Shown here piece by piece: positions 28,092 through 37,613 of a DNA stretch of 37,613 nucleotides. The notes under the pieces are model-generated. The model saw only the letters and a program-made list of their open reading frames with translations. It searched no databases and was not told where the DNA came from. Numbering within the stretch: position 1 is the first letter of the stretch; each line of letters opens with the position of its first letter. Source of the DNA: Tepidimonas sp. (GTDB lineage: Bacteria > Pseudomonadota > Gammaproteobacteria > Burkholderiales > Burkholderiaceae_C); NCBI RefSeq assembly GCF_029335975.1, contig NZ_JARJMT020000074.1, positions 1 through 37,613 on the forward strand, read 5' to 3'. Both the position numbers and the translations under genes were made by a program.

Positions 28092-28919
28092 ATGACGCTC
28101 GACGAACTGCTCACCCAGGCCAAAGCGATCCCGAGCATCCCGCGTGTGATCTCGGAGGTCACGGCCGAGCTCGGCCGCGACGATCCCGATCCCCGCCACA
28201 TCGCCGATCTGGTCGCCACCGACCCGGGGCTGACGGCGCGCCTGCTCAAGCTGGCCAATTCGGCCTTTTTTGGGTTGACGCGGCAGATCGACAGCGTAGG
28301 TGAGGCGATCACGGGGCTGGGTTTCAACCACCTGCGCACCCTGGTGCAGGCGATGGCCCTGGGCAGCAGCTTCAAGGCCGTGCCCGGCGTCAATCTGGAG
28401 CAATTCTGGCGCTACAGCCTCAACACCGCCAAAATTTGCCGGCCACTGGCGCGCAGCCTGCGCCTGCCGGAGGGGGCCGCCTTCACGGCGGGGCTGGTGC
28501 ATGCCGTCGGCGACCTGGTCATGCACATCGGCATGCCAGACGCCGTCGCCAAGATCGACTGGCGCGTCTCCCCGTTCGACATGAAGCGCGCCGAGGTCGA
28601 ACAATTGGTGCTGGGCTACACCTACGCCGACGTGAGCGCGGCCTTTGCCCAGCGCTGGGATTTTCCCGATGTCATCGTCAAAGCGCTGCGCCACCAGCTC
28701 GTCCCATTCGAGGGTGATATCTACGAGCCGCTGGCCGGGGTCATCCACATGGCGTCGTGGCGCGCGCGTGCGCAGGAGATGAATCTGGACCGCGACGCGA
28801 TGGCCGCAACCTTTCCGGACGTGGTGGCGATACTGCTCGGTCTGAGCCTGGAAACCGTGCTCGACAAAGATCCCCAGGAATGGACCTCGGCTGGTGAACT
28901 GGCCGCCTTTTTGCATTGA
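28092..28919 (+). CDS. HDOD domain protein (first of a tandem pair)
   Basis: A 275-residue protein made almost wholly of an HDOD domain (about 15-220), starting ELLTQAKAIPSIPRVISEV, with DPGLTARLLKLANSAFFGL and AAFTAGLVHAVGDLVMHIG. HDOD proteins are non-catalytic relatives of HD phosphohydrolases used in signalling and stress control. No other domain (GAF, EAL, receiver) is attached, so the partner must be another protein. The gene begins 12 bp after tex and is 9 bp from a paralogous gene, with which it shares the same plan (DPGLTARLLK here, DPALVARLLQ there). Confidence 0.9.
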   Translation: MTLDELLTQAKAIPSIPRVISEVTAELGRDDPDPRHIADLVATDPGLTARLLKLANSAFFGLTRQIDSVGEAITGLGFNHLRTLVQAMALGSSFKAVPGVNLEQFWRYSLNTAKICRPLARSLRLPEGAAFTAGLVHAVGDLVMHIGMPDAVAKIDWRVSPFDMKRAEVEQLVLGYTYADVSAAFAQRWDFPDVIVKALRHQLVPFEGDIYEPLAGVIHMASWRARAQEMNLDRDAMAATFPDVVAILLGLSLETVLDKDPQEWTSAGELAAFLH

Positions 28920-28928
28920 GGGCCGGCG

Positions 28929-29735
28929 ATGCGACTGCAGGCCCTGCTTCAGCGACCGGATGCGCTGCCCGTGGTGCCCGAGGTGGCCGCGCGCTTGATC
29001 GCCACTTTTGGGCGTGACGAGGTCGACCTCAACGCCGTGAGCGCCGACATCGAGCGCGACCCCGCCCTCGTGGCGCGTTTGTTGCAGCAGGCCAATTCGG
29101 CCTTTCTGCGGCTGCTGCGGCCCGTGTACAGCGTGCGTGAAGCGGTGACGGTGCTCGGGCTGCATCAGGTGCGGGCGCTGGTGCTGGCCGCAGCGGTGCA
29201 AAGCCGCTTTCCAGCCCCGCCGGGCATCGATCTGGAGCGCTTTTGGGCATACAGCTTCGTTGCGGCATCGGTGGCCCGCCGAGTGTGCGCCCCGCGCCGG
29301 CTGGACGACAACGTGGCCTTCACCGCCGCGCTGCTGCACGCCGTGGGCGAACTCGTCATGCACCAGACCCTGCCCGAGGTGATGCGCGACCTGGACCGCG
29401 AGCGGCCCTGGTTTGTCCTGGATCGCGCCGGTGCGGAGTATCAAGCGCTGGGCTACTCCTACGCTGAGGTGGGCGCGGCGCTCGCGCAGCACTGGCGCTT
29501 GCCGCGGGTGCTGGTGCAGGCCATCGAGCACCATGTCGATCCGCTGCAGCGCGAATCGGCGGAGCCGCTGGCCGCCGTCGTCCATATGGCGGCCTGGCGC
29601 GCCCGACTGTGGACGCAGGGCAATCCGCGCGATGACCTGATCCACACCTACCCCGACGCGGTGGGCGAGCTGCTGCAGTTGGACCCCGACTCCGTGGTCG
29701 ACCCCGACGGGGTGGATGTCGAGGGCGGGGCATGA
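28929..29735 (+). CDS. HDOD domain protein (second of a tandem pair)
   Basis: A 268-residue paralogue of the preceding protein. It aligns end to end: LPVVPEVAARLIATFG, ERDPALVARLLQQANSAFLR, VAFTAALLHAVGELVMHQTL and YSYAEVGAALAQHWRLPRVL. The pair probably arose by tandem duplication and then diverged. The two could form a heterodimer, which is inferred. Its stop overlaps the patatin-like gene by ATGA, so a signalling protein is translationally coupled to a lipase. A shared membrane-lipid or stress role is possible but not shown. Confidence 0.9.
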   Translation: MRLQALLQRPDALPVVPEVAARLIATFGRDEVDLNAVSADIERDPALVARLLQQANSAFLRLLRPVYSVREAVTVLGLHQVRALVLAAAVQSRFPAPPGIDLERFWAYSFVAASVARRVCAPRRLDDNVAFTAALLHAVGELVMHQTLPEVMRDLDRERPWFVLDRAGAEYQALGYSYAEVGAALAQHWRLPRVLVQAIEHHVDPLQRESAEPLAAVVHMAAWRARLWTQGNPRDDLIHTYPDAVGELLQLDPDSVVDPDGVDVEGGA

Positions 29736-30832
29736 GCCGGGCGTTGCGCATCCACGCTGGCCCGGCGGCGCTTGCGCACCTGCGCCGCGACGGGTTGCAA
29801 CCTGCGGCGGTCGGTGTGATTCCCGGTGCCGCCGGCGGGCCCAAGGGGTTGATTCTGGGGCCGTTGGACCGCTTTTTGTTTGGCGAGTGGCTGCCTCAGG
29901 GCGGCCATGCGGTGGATCTGGTGGGCGCGTCGATCGGGGCCTGGCGCATGGCCACCGCCTGTTTAGACGACCCCGTGGCGGCCTTCGAGCGGCTGGAGCG
30001 GGACTACATTGCCCAGAACTACGAAGTCGAGCCGGGGCGCAGCCGCCCCACGCCAGAGCGCGTCAGCGCGACCTTTGCTCGCAATCTGCGCAATTTTTTC
30101 GGGGCCCGCCTGGCTGAGGTACTGCACCATCCGCGCTACCGGCTCCACATCGTCACATCGCGGGGCCGCCACCTGCTCGGCCACGAGGGGCGCTGGCGCA
30201 CACCGCTGGGCTACGCCGGCGCTTTTCTGACCAATGCGCTGCGCCGACGCGCCATGGGGGCCTGGTTGGAGCGGGTGGTGTTCTCCGCCCCGGTGGCCGG
30301 CCCTGGATGCGGCGGCGGCCTGCCGGCGCTGCCGTTCGACCCCACGGACTACCGCACGCGCCAGGTGCCGCTGCTGGCGGACAACTTCATGCCCGCGCTG
30401 CAGGCCAGCTGCTCGATCCCGTTCGTGCTCCAGGCGGTGCACCACATTCCGGCGGCCCCACCCGGCGCGTACTGGGACGGCGGCATCACCGACTACCACC
30501 TGCACCTGCGCTGGCGCCCGGCGCGCGGGCTGGTGTTGTACCCGCATTTCCAGCGGCAGATCATCCCGGGCTGGCTGGACAAGGGCCTGCGCTGGCGCCA
30601 CCGTCCCACGGCCGCGCTGGAGCACACCATCGTACTGTCGCCCGACCCGGACTGGGTGCGGCGGCTGCCCAATGGCAAATTGCCTGATCGCACGGACTTT
30701 CCGCGCTATGGCCTCCACCTGGCCGAGCGCATGCAGGCGTGGCAGACCGCCGTGCGCGAGGCGCAGCGCCTGGCCGACGAATTCGCCGCCTGGCTGCAGC
30801 GGCCCGATCCGGCCCGCGTCGAGCCGCTCTGA
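29732..30832 (+). CDS. Patatin-like phospholipase family protein
   Basis: A 366-residue patatin-fold hydrolase. The nucleophile elbow is GASIGAW with Ser67. The glycine-rich oxyanion region is PGAAGGPKGL (31-40). The catalytic Asp249 is in AYWDGGITDYH, the Ser-Asp dyad of patatins. There is no signal peptide, so it should act in the cytoplasm or at the inner membrane face on lipids or acyl-CoAs. It begins inside the stop of the second HDOD gene. The region between about 80 and 230 is less typical of better-known patatins, and the true substrate is unknown. Confidence 0.85.
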   Translation: MSRALRIHAGPAALAHLRRDGLQPAAVGVIPGAAGGPKGLILGPLDRFLFGEWLPQGGHAVDLVGASIGAWRMATACLDDPVAAFERLERDYIAQNYEVEPGRSRPTPERVSATFARNLRNFFGARLAEVLHHPRYRLHIVTSRGRHLLGHEGRWRTPLGYAGAFLTNALRRRAMGAWLERVVFSAPVAGPGCGGGLPALPFDPTDYRTRQVPLLADNFMPALQASCSIPFVLQAVHHIPAAPPGAYWDGGITDYHLHLRWRPARGLVLYPHFQRQIIPGWLDKGLRWRHRPTAALEHTIVLSPDPDWVRRLPNGKLPDRTDFPRYGLHLAERMQAWQTAVREAQRLADEFAAWLQRPDPARVEPL

Positions 30833-30869
30833 TCGGGCGGCGGCCGTACAACCCAGCCCCGGGCGCCGC

Positions 30870-31127
30870 TCACATCGACGCTTCGAGTATCGCGCGGTAG
30901 TCGTCGCGGGTGGCCAGCCGCGGGCTGGTCTTGTGGCCGTGGTCGGCCATCGCCCTGTCGATGATGCGCTCGAACATCGCCGGCGTCACCCCCATGTCGG
31001 CCAGCCCGGCGGGCAGGCCAAGCGTCAGGTCAGGGTCCAGGATGGCGGCGCGGGGCAGCAGGTGCCAGCTGTGAAAACCCAGTTTACGCCCATCATCGAC
31101 GATCAGGATCGCGCCGCGTGACAATTC
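30870..31127 (-). pseudogene. Internally deleted iron-containing alcohol dehydrogenase remnant
   Basis: About 85 codons survive of a gene normally near 380-390. Residues like RGAILIVDDGRKLGFHSWHL and LPRAAILDPDLTLGLPAGL match the middle of group III iron-containing alcohol dehydrogenases, where the family would continue with a TAATGMDAL-type metal-binding region. Here it jumps straight to a C-terminal segment, MGVTPAMFERIIDRAMADHG to RDDYRAILEASM and stop. So the N-terminus, the metal-ligand His residues and roughly 170 residues in the centre are gone, while the two flanks are still in frame. No start codon of its own fits; the long open frame upstream runs into the opposite-strand hydrolase remnant. 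Confidence 0.8.
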
Positions 31128-31132
31128 GCCCC

Positions 31133-31680
31133 ATGACCCCCTCCCATCCACGCCATTGGTTGACCCCCGCCATGCGTGGGGTGCTGGATCGCATGGCCCG
31201 CGCGGGGCGGCCGCCCATGCACGCCCTGACGCCCGAGCAGGCGCGGGTGTTTTACGAAGCCGGCGCCCACGTGCTGGACCTGCCGCTGCACCGCATGGCG
31301 CGGGTGGAGGCGCTGACCATCCCGGCCCGCGATGGCGCTGCGCTGGCGGCCGAGCGTGGCTGCGCGGTACTGCCGCCGGGCTGGGGCTCGATCCGAGGTG
31401 CATCGCCGTCGGCGGCGACAGCGCCGGCGGCACCCTGGCGCCGGACTTCGGCGGCGTGGCGCCGGCCTGGATCGGCTTGGCGGAGTGCGACCCGCTGGTG
31501 GACGAAGGCATCCAGCTCGCCGATGCCCTGCGCATGGCGGGTGTCCCGGTGGACCTGGAGATCTACCGCGGTGTGACGCACGAATTCATCAAGATGGGTC
31601 GCCTCATTCCCGAGGCCCTGCGTGCACATCAGGACGCGGCGCGCGCCCTGCGGCAGGCGTTTGGAGGCGCTGATGTATGA
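31133..31680 (+). pseudogene. Internally deleted alpha/beta hydrolase (lipase/esterase) remnant
   Basis: The first 75 codons (MTPSHPRHWLTPAMRGVLDR, then PARDGAALAAER) match the N-terminus of hormone-sensitive-lipase-type hydrolases. The HGGG oxyanion block is missing. Homology resumes in the +2 frame with the nucleophile elbow AVGGDSAGGTLA, is interrupted again, and continues WIGLAECDPLVDEGIQLADA to GVTHEFIKMGRLIPEAL, which carries the Asp and His of the triad. So there are at least two internal deletions and a frameshift, in 548 bp instead of about 930. It lies back to back with the alcohol dehydrogenase remnant, only 5 bp away. Confidence 0.8.
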
Positions 31681-31721
31681 GGTCCGGGTGGCCCGTGCGG
31701 TACGGCGCGCCGCAACGGACG

Positions 31722-31752
31722 CCCCGCCGCTGTCTCCCTCACCCCGGCGGGG
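31722..31752. other. Perfect 8-bp inverted repeat upstream of ygiQ
   Basis: CCCCGCCG (31722-31729) and CGGCGGGG (31745-31752) flank a 15-base loop in the 146-bp gap between the hydrolase remnant and the radical SAM gene. It may be an old terminator of the decayed gene or part of the ygiQ leader. No T-run follows. Confidence 0.3.
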
Positions 31753-31826
31753 CTGTTCGTCGCACCGGCCGCGGCCGACGCCTCCCCAGCGTAAACTGCG
31801 CCATTTTGCTGCGGACGCCCGCCCCT

Positions 31827-34160
<2,334 letters not shown>

Positions 34161-34268
34161 GCCGCCCGATGGCACACCCGCAACGACATGGCCAAGTTGG
34201 GTGATGGGGTAGCGCGGCGGATCGGCCATCAACGCCAAGCCGACCGAGGCGGCTACGCACGCTACGCG

Positions 34269-34856
34269 ATGCCCTGGATGGCCTTGGTCGGCGCACTGTG
34301 GCTGGCCGCCTGTGGCGGACCAAGACCGTCGGGTACGCCGTCTCAAGCCAGCACGCAAACCGTGACTGTGGTGTCGGTGCACGATGGCGACACGGTGCGC
34401 GTGCGTGACGCCAGGGGTCAAGAACAGACGGTGCGGCTGGCCACCATCGATGCCCCGGAGCTCGACCAACCCTACGGCCCACAGGCGCGCGAGGCGTTGC
34501 GTGAGCGAGCCTTGGGGCGCGCGGCAACCCTGGAGCCCCGCGGCCGTGATCGGTATGGCCGCACCCTGGCTGTGTTGTGGTTGCCTACAGATCCCCAGCC
34601 GCAGGACCTGGCCCTGTGGTTGGTGGAGCAGGGCTGGGCTTGGCATTACACGGCCCACGCGCGGGAGCAGCCCCTGACCGAGCGCTGGCGCTATGCGCTC
34701 GCCGAAGCCCTGGCCCGCAGCAGTCGAAAGGGCTTGTGGGCCCAGCCCGACCCGCAGCCTCCCTGGACCTGGCGGCGCGCGCAGCGCAGCCGCACGCCCG
34801 TGCTCGGGCATCGCAGACCCGACTCCCTTCCCGCCTCTGCACCGACAGGCGATTGA
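34269..34856 (+). CDS. Thermonuclease-family (SNase-like) lipoprotein
   Basis: With a start at 34269 the product has 195 residues. It begins PWMALVGALWLAACGG, a lipoprotein signal with lipobox LAAC, so the mature protein would be anchored by an acyl-Cys. The nuclease domain (about 30-150) has VHDGDTVRV, VRLATIDAPELDQP and RDRYGRTLAVLWL, giving the Asp, Arg and Glu pattern of staphylococcal nuclease. A C-terminal region rich in Pro and Arg follows. The ribosome-binding site is weak and a longer frame starts at 34188; the lipobox decides the choice. The role is likely DNA or RNA degradation outside the inner membrane. Confidence 0.82.
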   Translation: MPWMALVGALWLAACGGPRPSGTPSQASTQTVTVVSVHDGDTVRVRDARGQEQTVRLATIDAPELDQPYGPQAREALRERALGRAATLEPRGRDRYGRTLAVLWLPTDPQPQDLALWLVEQGWAWHYTAHAREQPLTERWRYALAEALARSSRKGLWAQPDPQPPWTWRRAQRSRTPVLGHRRPDSLPASAPTGD

Positions 34857-34910
34857 TGGAGGCCACACGCGGACACCGTTGTGGGCGGTCGTGCCCCCTG
34901 CCGCTGTGCA

Positions 34911-36503
34911 TCAGGCGATGAGATCGGTGGCGGTCGCTGGCCAGTCCCGTGCCCATTGCTGTGCGAGCCGACCATGGGCAGCCACCGCCTCGCCGACGGC
35001 GGCAGGCAGGTCGTCCGCGTCACCGTGGGCCAGCCGGGCCCCGATCAGACCGGCCAGCACATCCCCGGTGCCTGCGCTGGCCAGCAGACCATCGCCGCTG
35101 GCATTGACGAAGGGGGGCGCATCTGGCGCGGCGATGACCGTGCCGCTGCCTTTGAGTACGACAGTGGCGCCGAGCCGGTGCGCCAGTGCCCGGGCCGCGC
35201 CCAATCGGTCGGCCTGCACATGCGCGACGTCGGTGCCGAGTAGGCGCGCCGCCTCCAGCGGGTGGGGGGTGAGGACGGTGCACCAACCCGCGGCACGCCG
35301 CTGCGCCCAGAGGGCGTCCGGGGCCGTCTCGTTGAGACTGCCCTCGCGTGCCGCAGGGCCAAGGGCGTTGAGCGCGTCGGCGTCGAGCACCAAACGCGGC
35401 GCGCGGGCCAGCATCACGGGCAGCATCTCGGCCATCGACGCGCCTGCGCCGCAGCCGGCCACCACCACCGCTCGCTCCGGCAGGCTGGATGCCAGCACGG
35501 CCTGGGCAGTGCGCAGCATCAGTGCGGGTTGCCCGCTATCCCATGGCGGCAGGTTGGCCTCGCCGTTCAGCAGTCCGACATACACCCGTCCAGCGCCCGC
35601 GCGCAAGGCGGCGCGCGCCGCCAGCACGGCAGCGCCGGCCATGCCGATGCCGTCGCTGGCATTCGGCAACTGGCCGCCCACGACGACGACATCCCCCCGG
35701 CTGCCCTTGTGGCTGGCGTGCGCCTGGCGCAATGTCGGCACATCGGGCCAGCGCTTGGGCGCAGCCAGCCAGGCATCGGGCGCGTGGTGCGGGGCCGGGG
35801 CCACGCCCAGGTCGTCGAACCAAATCGCTTCGCCCGCACAAGCTCGGCCCAGCCCTGTGAACAACCCGGGTTTGAGGGTCAGCAGCGAGAGGGTGATGCG
35901 CGGTGCGCCAGGCTGCGGCGGCGTATCGATCCACCAGCGCCCGGTATCGCCATCCAGTCCGCTGGGCAGGTCCACACACAGGGTGGGTACCGGGCAGCCG
36001 TGCAACCAGCGCAGAATATCCCGCGCTGGGCCGTCCACGGGGCGTGACAGCCCCAGGCCAAAGACCGCGTCGATGATCAGATCGGCCGATGTTGCCGGCG
36101 GGGTAGGGGTCTCGATCACATCGACCCCGGCAGCGTGCGCCTCGGCCCAGGCCCAGCGGGCATCCTCCGGCATTCGGGCGGCGGGGCCCAGCGGCCAGAC
36201 CCGCACGCCGGCACCAGGGGTGCCACGCAGATGGCGTTTCAGCAGGGCGGCGGCCAACCAGCCGTCCCCGCCGTTGTTGCCGCCCCCTGTCAACACCAGC
36301 ACGCGACGTGCGTGGGGGCGCCAGGCTCGCGCCAGCCGCGCCACCGCCTGGCCGGCGCGTTGCATCAGCGTGTGCGGGGGGAGGCCCGCCGCCGCCTCCC
36401 GCTCGATGAGACGCGATGCAGCGCTGCCGTACAACGGCCACCGCCGGGCCGAGCCCTGCGCTGCGCTCGCCATGCCATCGCTGCTCGGTACGATACGCTC
36501 CAT
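34911..36503 (-). CDS. nnr: Bifunctional NAD(P)HX epimerase / ADP-dependent NAD(P)HX dehydratase
   Basis: A 530-residue fusion that repairs hydrated NADH and NADPH. The N-terminal YjeF domain (about 24-225) has the epimerase features GGGNNGGDGWLAA, DAVFGLGLSRPVDG and CVDLPSGLDGDTG. The C-terminal ribokinase-like dehydratase (about 240-530) has KGSRGDVVVVGGQ, LTPHPLEAARLL, and the ATP/ADP-binding ASGDGLLASAGTGDVLAGLI whose Asp is catalytic. The order and length match E. coli Nnr (YjeF). The start at 36503 is the first in-frame ATG giving a family-like N-terminus. It is divergent from rpsB. Confidence 0.93.
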   Translation of the reverse strand: MERIVPSSDGMASAAQGSARRWPLYGSAASRLIEREAAAGLPPHTLMQRAGQAVARLARAWRPHARRVLVLTGGGNNGGDGWLAAALLKRHLRGTPGAGVRVWPLGPAARMPEDARWAWAEAHAAGVDVIETPTPPATSADLIIDAVFGLGLSRPVDGPARDILRWLHGCPVPTLCVDLPSGLDGDTGRWWIDTPPQPGAPRITLSLLTLKPGLFTGLGRACAGEAIWFDDLGVAPAPHHAPDAWLAAPKRWPDVPTLRQAHASHKGSRGDVVVVGGQLPNASDGIGMAGAAVLAARAALRAGAGRVYVGLLNGEANLPPWDSGQPALMLRTAQAVLASSLPERAVVVAGCGAGASMAEMLPVMLARAPRLVLDADALNALGPAAREGSLNETAPDALWAQRRAAGWCTVLTPHPLEAARLLGTDVAHVQADRLGAARALAHRLGATVVLKGSGTVIAAPDAPPFVNASGDGLLASAGTGDVLAGLIGARLAHGDADDLPAAVGEAVAAHGRLAQQWARDWPATATDLIA

Positions 36504-36559
36504 GCGTGCGCAGTATAGGGGGCAGAGAGAGCTTCCGGGCGAAGGCCCCGGGATCGGGC

Positions 36560-36565
36560 TATAAT
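36560..36565 (+). promoter_or_regulatory. -10 element of the rpsB promoter
   Basis: A perfect TATAAT hexamer lies 145 bp before the rpsB start. No good -35 is visible at 16-18 bp (the expected slot reads GGGCGA). The placement upstream of rpsB, on a strand heading towards it, makes a promoter likely. Confidence 0.6.
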
Positions 36566-36570
36566 CCGGG

Positions 36571-36709
36571 AGTTTTGCTAATCGCCCCCATGAGGCGGTG
36601 TAGGTGAAACCATTCGCGAGACGGCCCCTCCGGGTGTCGGTGATGGCGGTTCATCTCGCCAGCCGATCCGGGCCGGCTTCAGACCCAACCTCAGGAACGA
36701 AAGACAATC
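36571..36709 (+). promoter_or_regulatory. rpsB 5' leader with possible structure
   Basis: About 139 bases of untranslated leader precede the S2 gene. Small inverted repeats are visible, such as GGCG (36647-36650) with CGCC (36657-36660), and GCCGAT/GGGCCGGC nearby, which could form stems. S2 leaders are often regulated by S2 itself, but I cannot show the regulatory fold here. GGAACGAAAG supplies a weak ribosome-binding site before the ATG. Confidence 0.4.
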
Positions 36710-37453
36710 ATGTCCATTTCCATGCGCGAAATGCTGGAGGCCGGTGTCCACTTTGGCCACCAGACACGCTTCTGGAACCCCAAGATGGCCCCTTTCATTT
36801 TTGGCCATCGCAACAAGATTCACATCATCAACCTCGAAAAAACGGTCCCGCTGTTCGAGGAAGCCCGCAAGTTCGTGCGCCAGCTCACCGCCAACGGTGG
36901 CACCGTGCTGATGGTGGGCACCAAGCGCCAGTCTCGCGATCTGGTGGCAGCTGAGGCCCGTCGCGCTGGCATGCCTTACGTCGATCAGCGTTGGCTAGGC
37001 GGCATGCTGACCAACTTCAAGACCGTCAAGAGCTCCATCAAGCGCCTCAAAGACATGCAGGCCCAAAAAGAAGCGGGTCTGGACAGCATGTCCAAAAAAG
37101 AGCAGCTGCTGTTCAACCGTGAGCTCGAAAAGCTCGAGCGCGACATCGGCGGTATTCAAGACATGACGGCACTGCCGGATGCGATCTTCGTGATCGATGT
37201 GGGCTACCACAAGATCGCCGTGGCCGAGGCCAAGAAGCTGGGCATCCCCGTCATTGGCGTGGTAGATACCAACCACTCGCCGGAAGGCATCGATTACGTG
37301 ATTCCGGGCAATGACGATTCCGCCAAGGCGGTCGCCATTTACGCCCGAGGTATTGCCGATGCGGTGCTGGAGGGTCGCAACGCGGCCTTGAATCAGGTCG
37401 TGCAGGCCGCGCACAGCGGTGACGACGAATTCGTCGAGGTCGAGGAAGCCTAA
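36710..37453 (+). CDS. rpsB: 30S ribosomal protein S2
   Basis: A 247-residue S2 protein. It begins [20 protein letters not shown] and includes [48 protein letters not shown], the coiled region and [20 protein letters not shown], then [19 protein letters not shown]. The C-terminus ends in acidic [10 protein letters not shown]. It binds the 30S subunit late in assembly. The conserved partner tsf follows after 110 bp, separated by a terminator-like hairpin. Confidence 0.97.
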   Translation: MSISMREMLEAGVHFGHQTRFWNPKMAPFIFGHRNKIHIINLEKTVPLFEEARKFVRQLTANGGTVLMVGTKRQSRDLVAAEARRAGMPYVDQRWLGGMLTNFKTVKSSIKRLKDMQAQKEAGLDSMSKKEQLLFNRELEKLERDIGGIQDMTALPDAIFVIDVGYHKIAVAEAKKLGIPVIGVVDTNHSPEGIDYVIPGNDDSAKAVAIYARGIADAVLEGRNAALNQVVQAAHSGDDEFVEVEEA

Positions 37454-37476
37454 ACCGTGGCCGCACGGTAGTCGAA

Positions 37477-37497
37477 GGGGCTGCGCGCCCCTTTTTT
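37477..37497 (+). terminator. Intrinsic terminator/attenuator between rpsB and tsf
   Basis: GGGGC (37477-37481), loop TGCGC, GCCCC (37487-37491) and six Ts (37492-37497) make a well-formed Rho-independent terminator. As tsf follows and has no obvious strong promoter in the 66 bases between, it probably acts as a partial terminator that sets the S2 to EF-Ts ratio, as known for this gene pair in E. coli. Confidence 0.8.
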
Positions 37498-37563
37498 GTC
37501 ACCGTGCGGACACACGTCAGAGATTACATTCGGGCGGCGTGTGCCGCCCACAGGAGCATTACG

Positions 37564-37613
37564 ATGGCAGCTATCACCGCTAGCATGGTCGCGGAACTCC
37601 GCGCCAAGACCGA
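37564..37613 (+). CDS. tsf: Elongation factor Ts, N-terminal end (cut by the window edge)
   Basis: The window ends after the first 16 complete codons, MAAITASMVAELRAKT. This matches the EF-Ts N-terminus (UBA-like helix, typically ITAxxVKELRExTGAG). AGGAG lies about 7 bases before the ATG. Position directly after rpsB confirms it. EF-Ts exchanges GDP for GTP on EF-Tu. Confidence 0.9.
   Translation, partial: MAAITASMVAELRAKT

Noticed and set aside
34693-36564. A 623-codon plus-strand open frame
   Set aside because: It is antisense to the NAD(P)HX repair gene, with Ser/Ala/Arg-rich low-complexity content and no recognisable domain.

Overview
The window is GC-rich bacterial DNA with dense gene packing, frequent 4-base ATGA overlaps, and gene orders typical of Betaproteobacteria, order Burkholderiales. 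Examples are msrB-yciB-bolA-peptidylprolyl isomerase, rpsB followed by tsf, and a LivKHMGF transporter set inside a beta-oxidation cluster. A Comamonadaceae- or Tepidimonas-like source is my inference; nothing here proves the genus. I see no tRNA, rRNA, CRISPR array or prophage.

Layout. (1) 1-2735: an iron region that has partly decayed. A bacterioferritin-like gene diverges from hemP, which has a good promoter overlapped by a Fur box. Downstream of hemP there is no receptor gene. Instead there is 484 bp without a recognisable gene, then a broken DUF6662-type envelope gene, a 200-bp scrap of an IS5-family transposase, and the 3' end of another gene. (2) 2740-7278: an envelope-sugar set. UDP-glucose 6-dehydrogenase and a UDP-glucuronate 4-epimerase-like enzyme lie on one strand. 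Diverging from them are an ArnC-like polyprenyl-phosphate glycosyltransferase and a flippase-like membrane protein. Together they could make and flip a polyprenyl-linked uronic acid. (3) 7304-9417: a housekeeping operon (msrB, yciB, bolA-like, parvulin isomerase). (4) 9489-25594: a Crp/Fnr-type regulator diverging from a long run of acyl-CoA genes: acyl-CoA ligase, a LivKHMGF transporter, a fused enoyl-CoA hydratase/3-hydroxyacyl-CoA dehydrogenase, thiolase, acyl-CoA dehydrogenase, two SDRs and an MDR reductase. A near-perfect 26-bp palindrome lies at the start of the beta-oxidation half. (5) 25713-30832: tex, two tandem HDOD genes and a patatin-like lipase coupled to the second HDOD gene. (6) 30870-31680: two adjacent gene remnants (iron-type alcohol dehydrogenase and alpha/beta hydrolase), each with internal sequence missing. 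(7) 31827-37613: a ygiQ-type radical SAM gene, a nuclease lipoprotein, the bifunctional NAD(P)HX repair enzyme, rpsB with its leader, and the start of tsf.

The most interesting points are these. The two transporter ATPases LivG and LivF carry matching defects that fall in the same composite ATP site. The palindromic operator has no regulator gene nearby. The uronate-polyprenyl-flippase set is suggestive of a pathway. Small deletional scars and an IS fragment mark ongoing gene loss.
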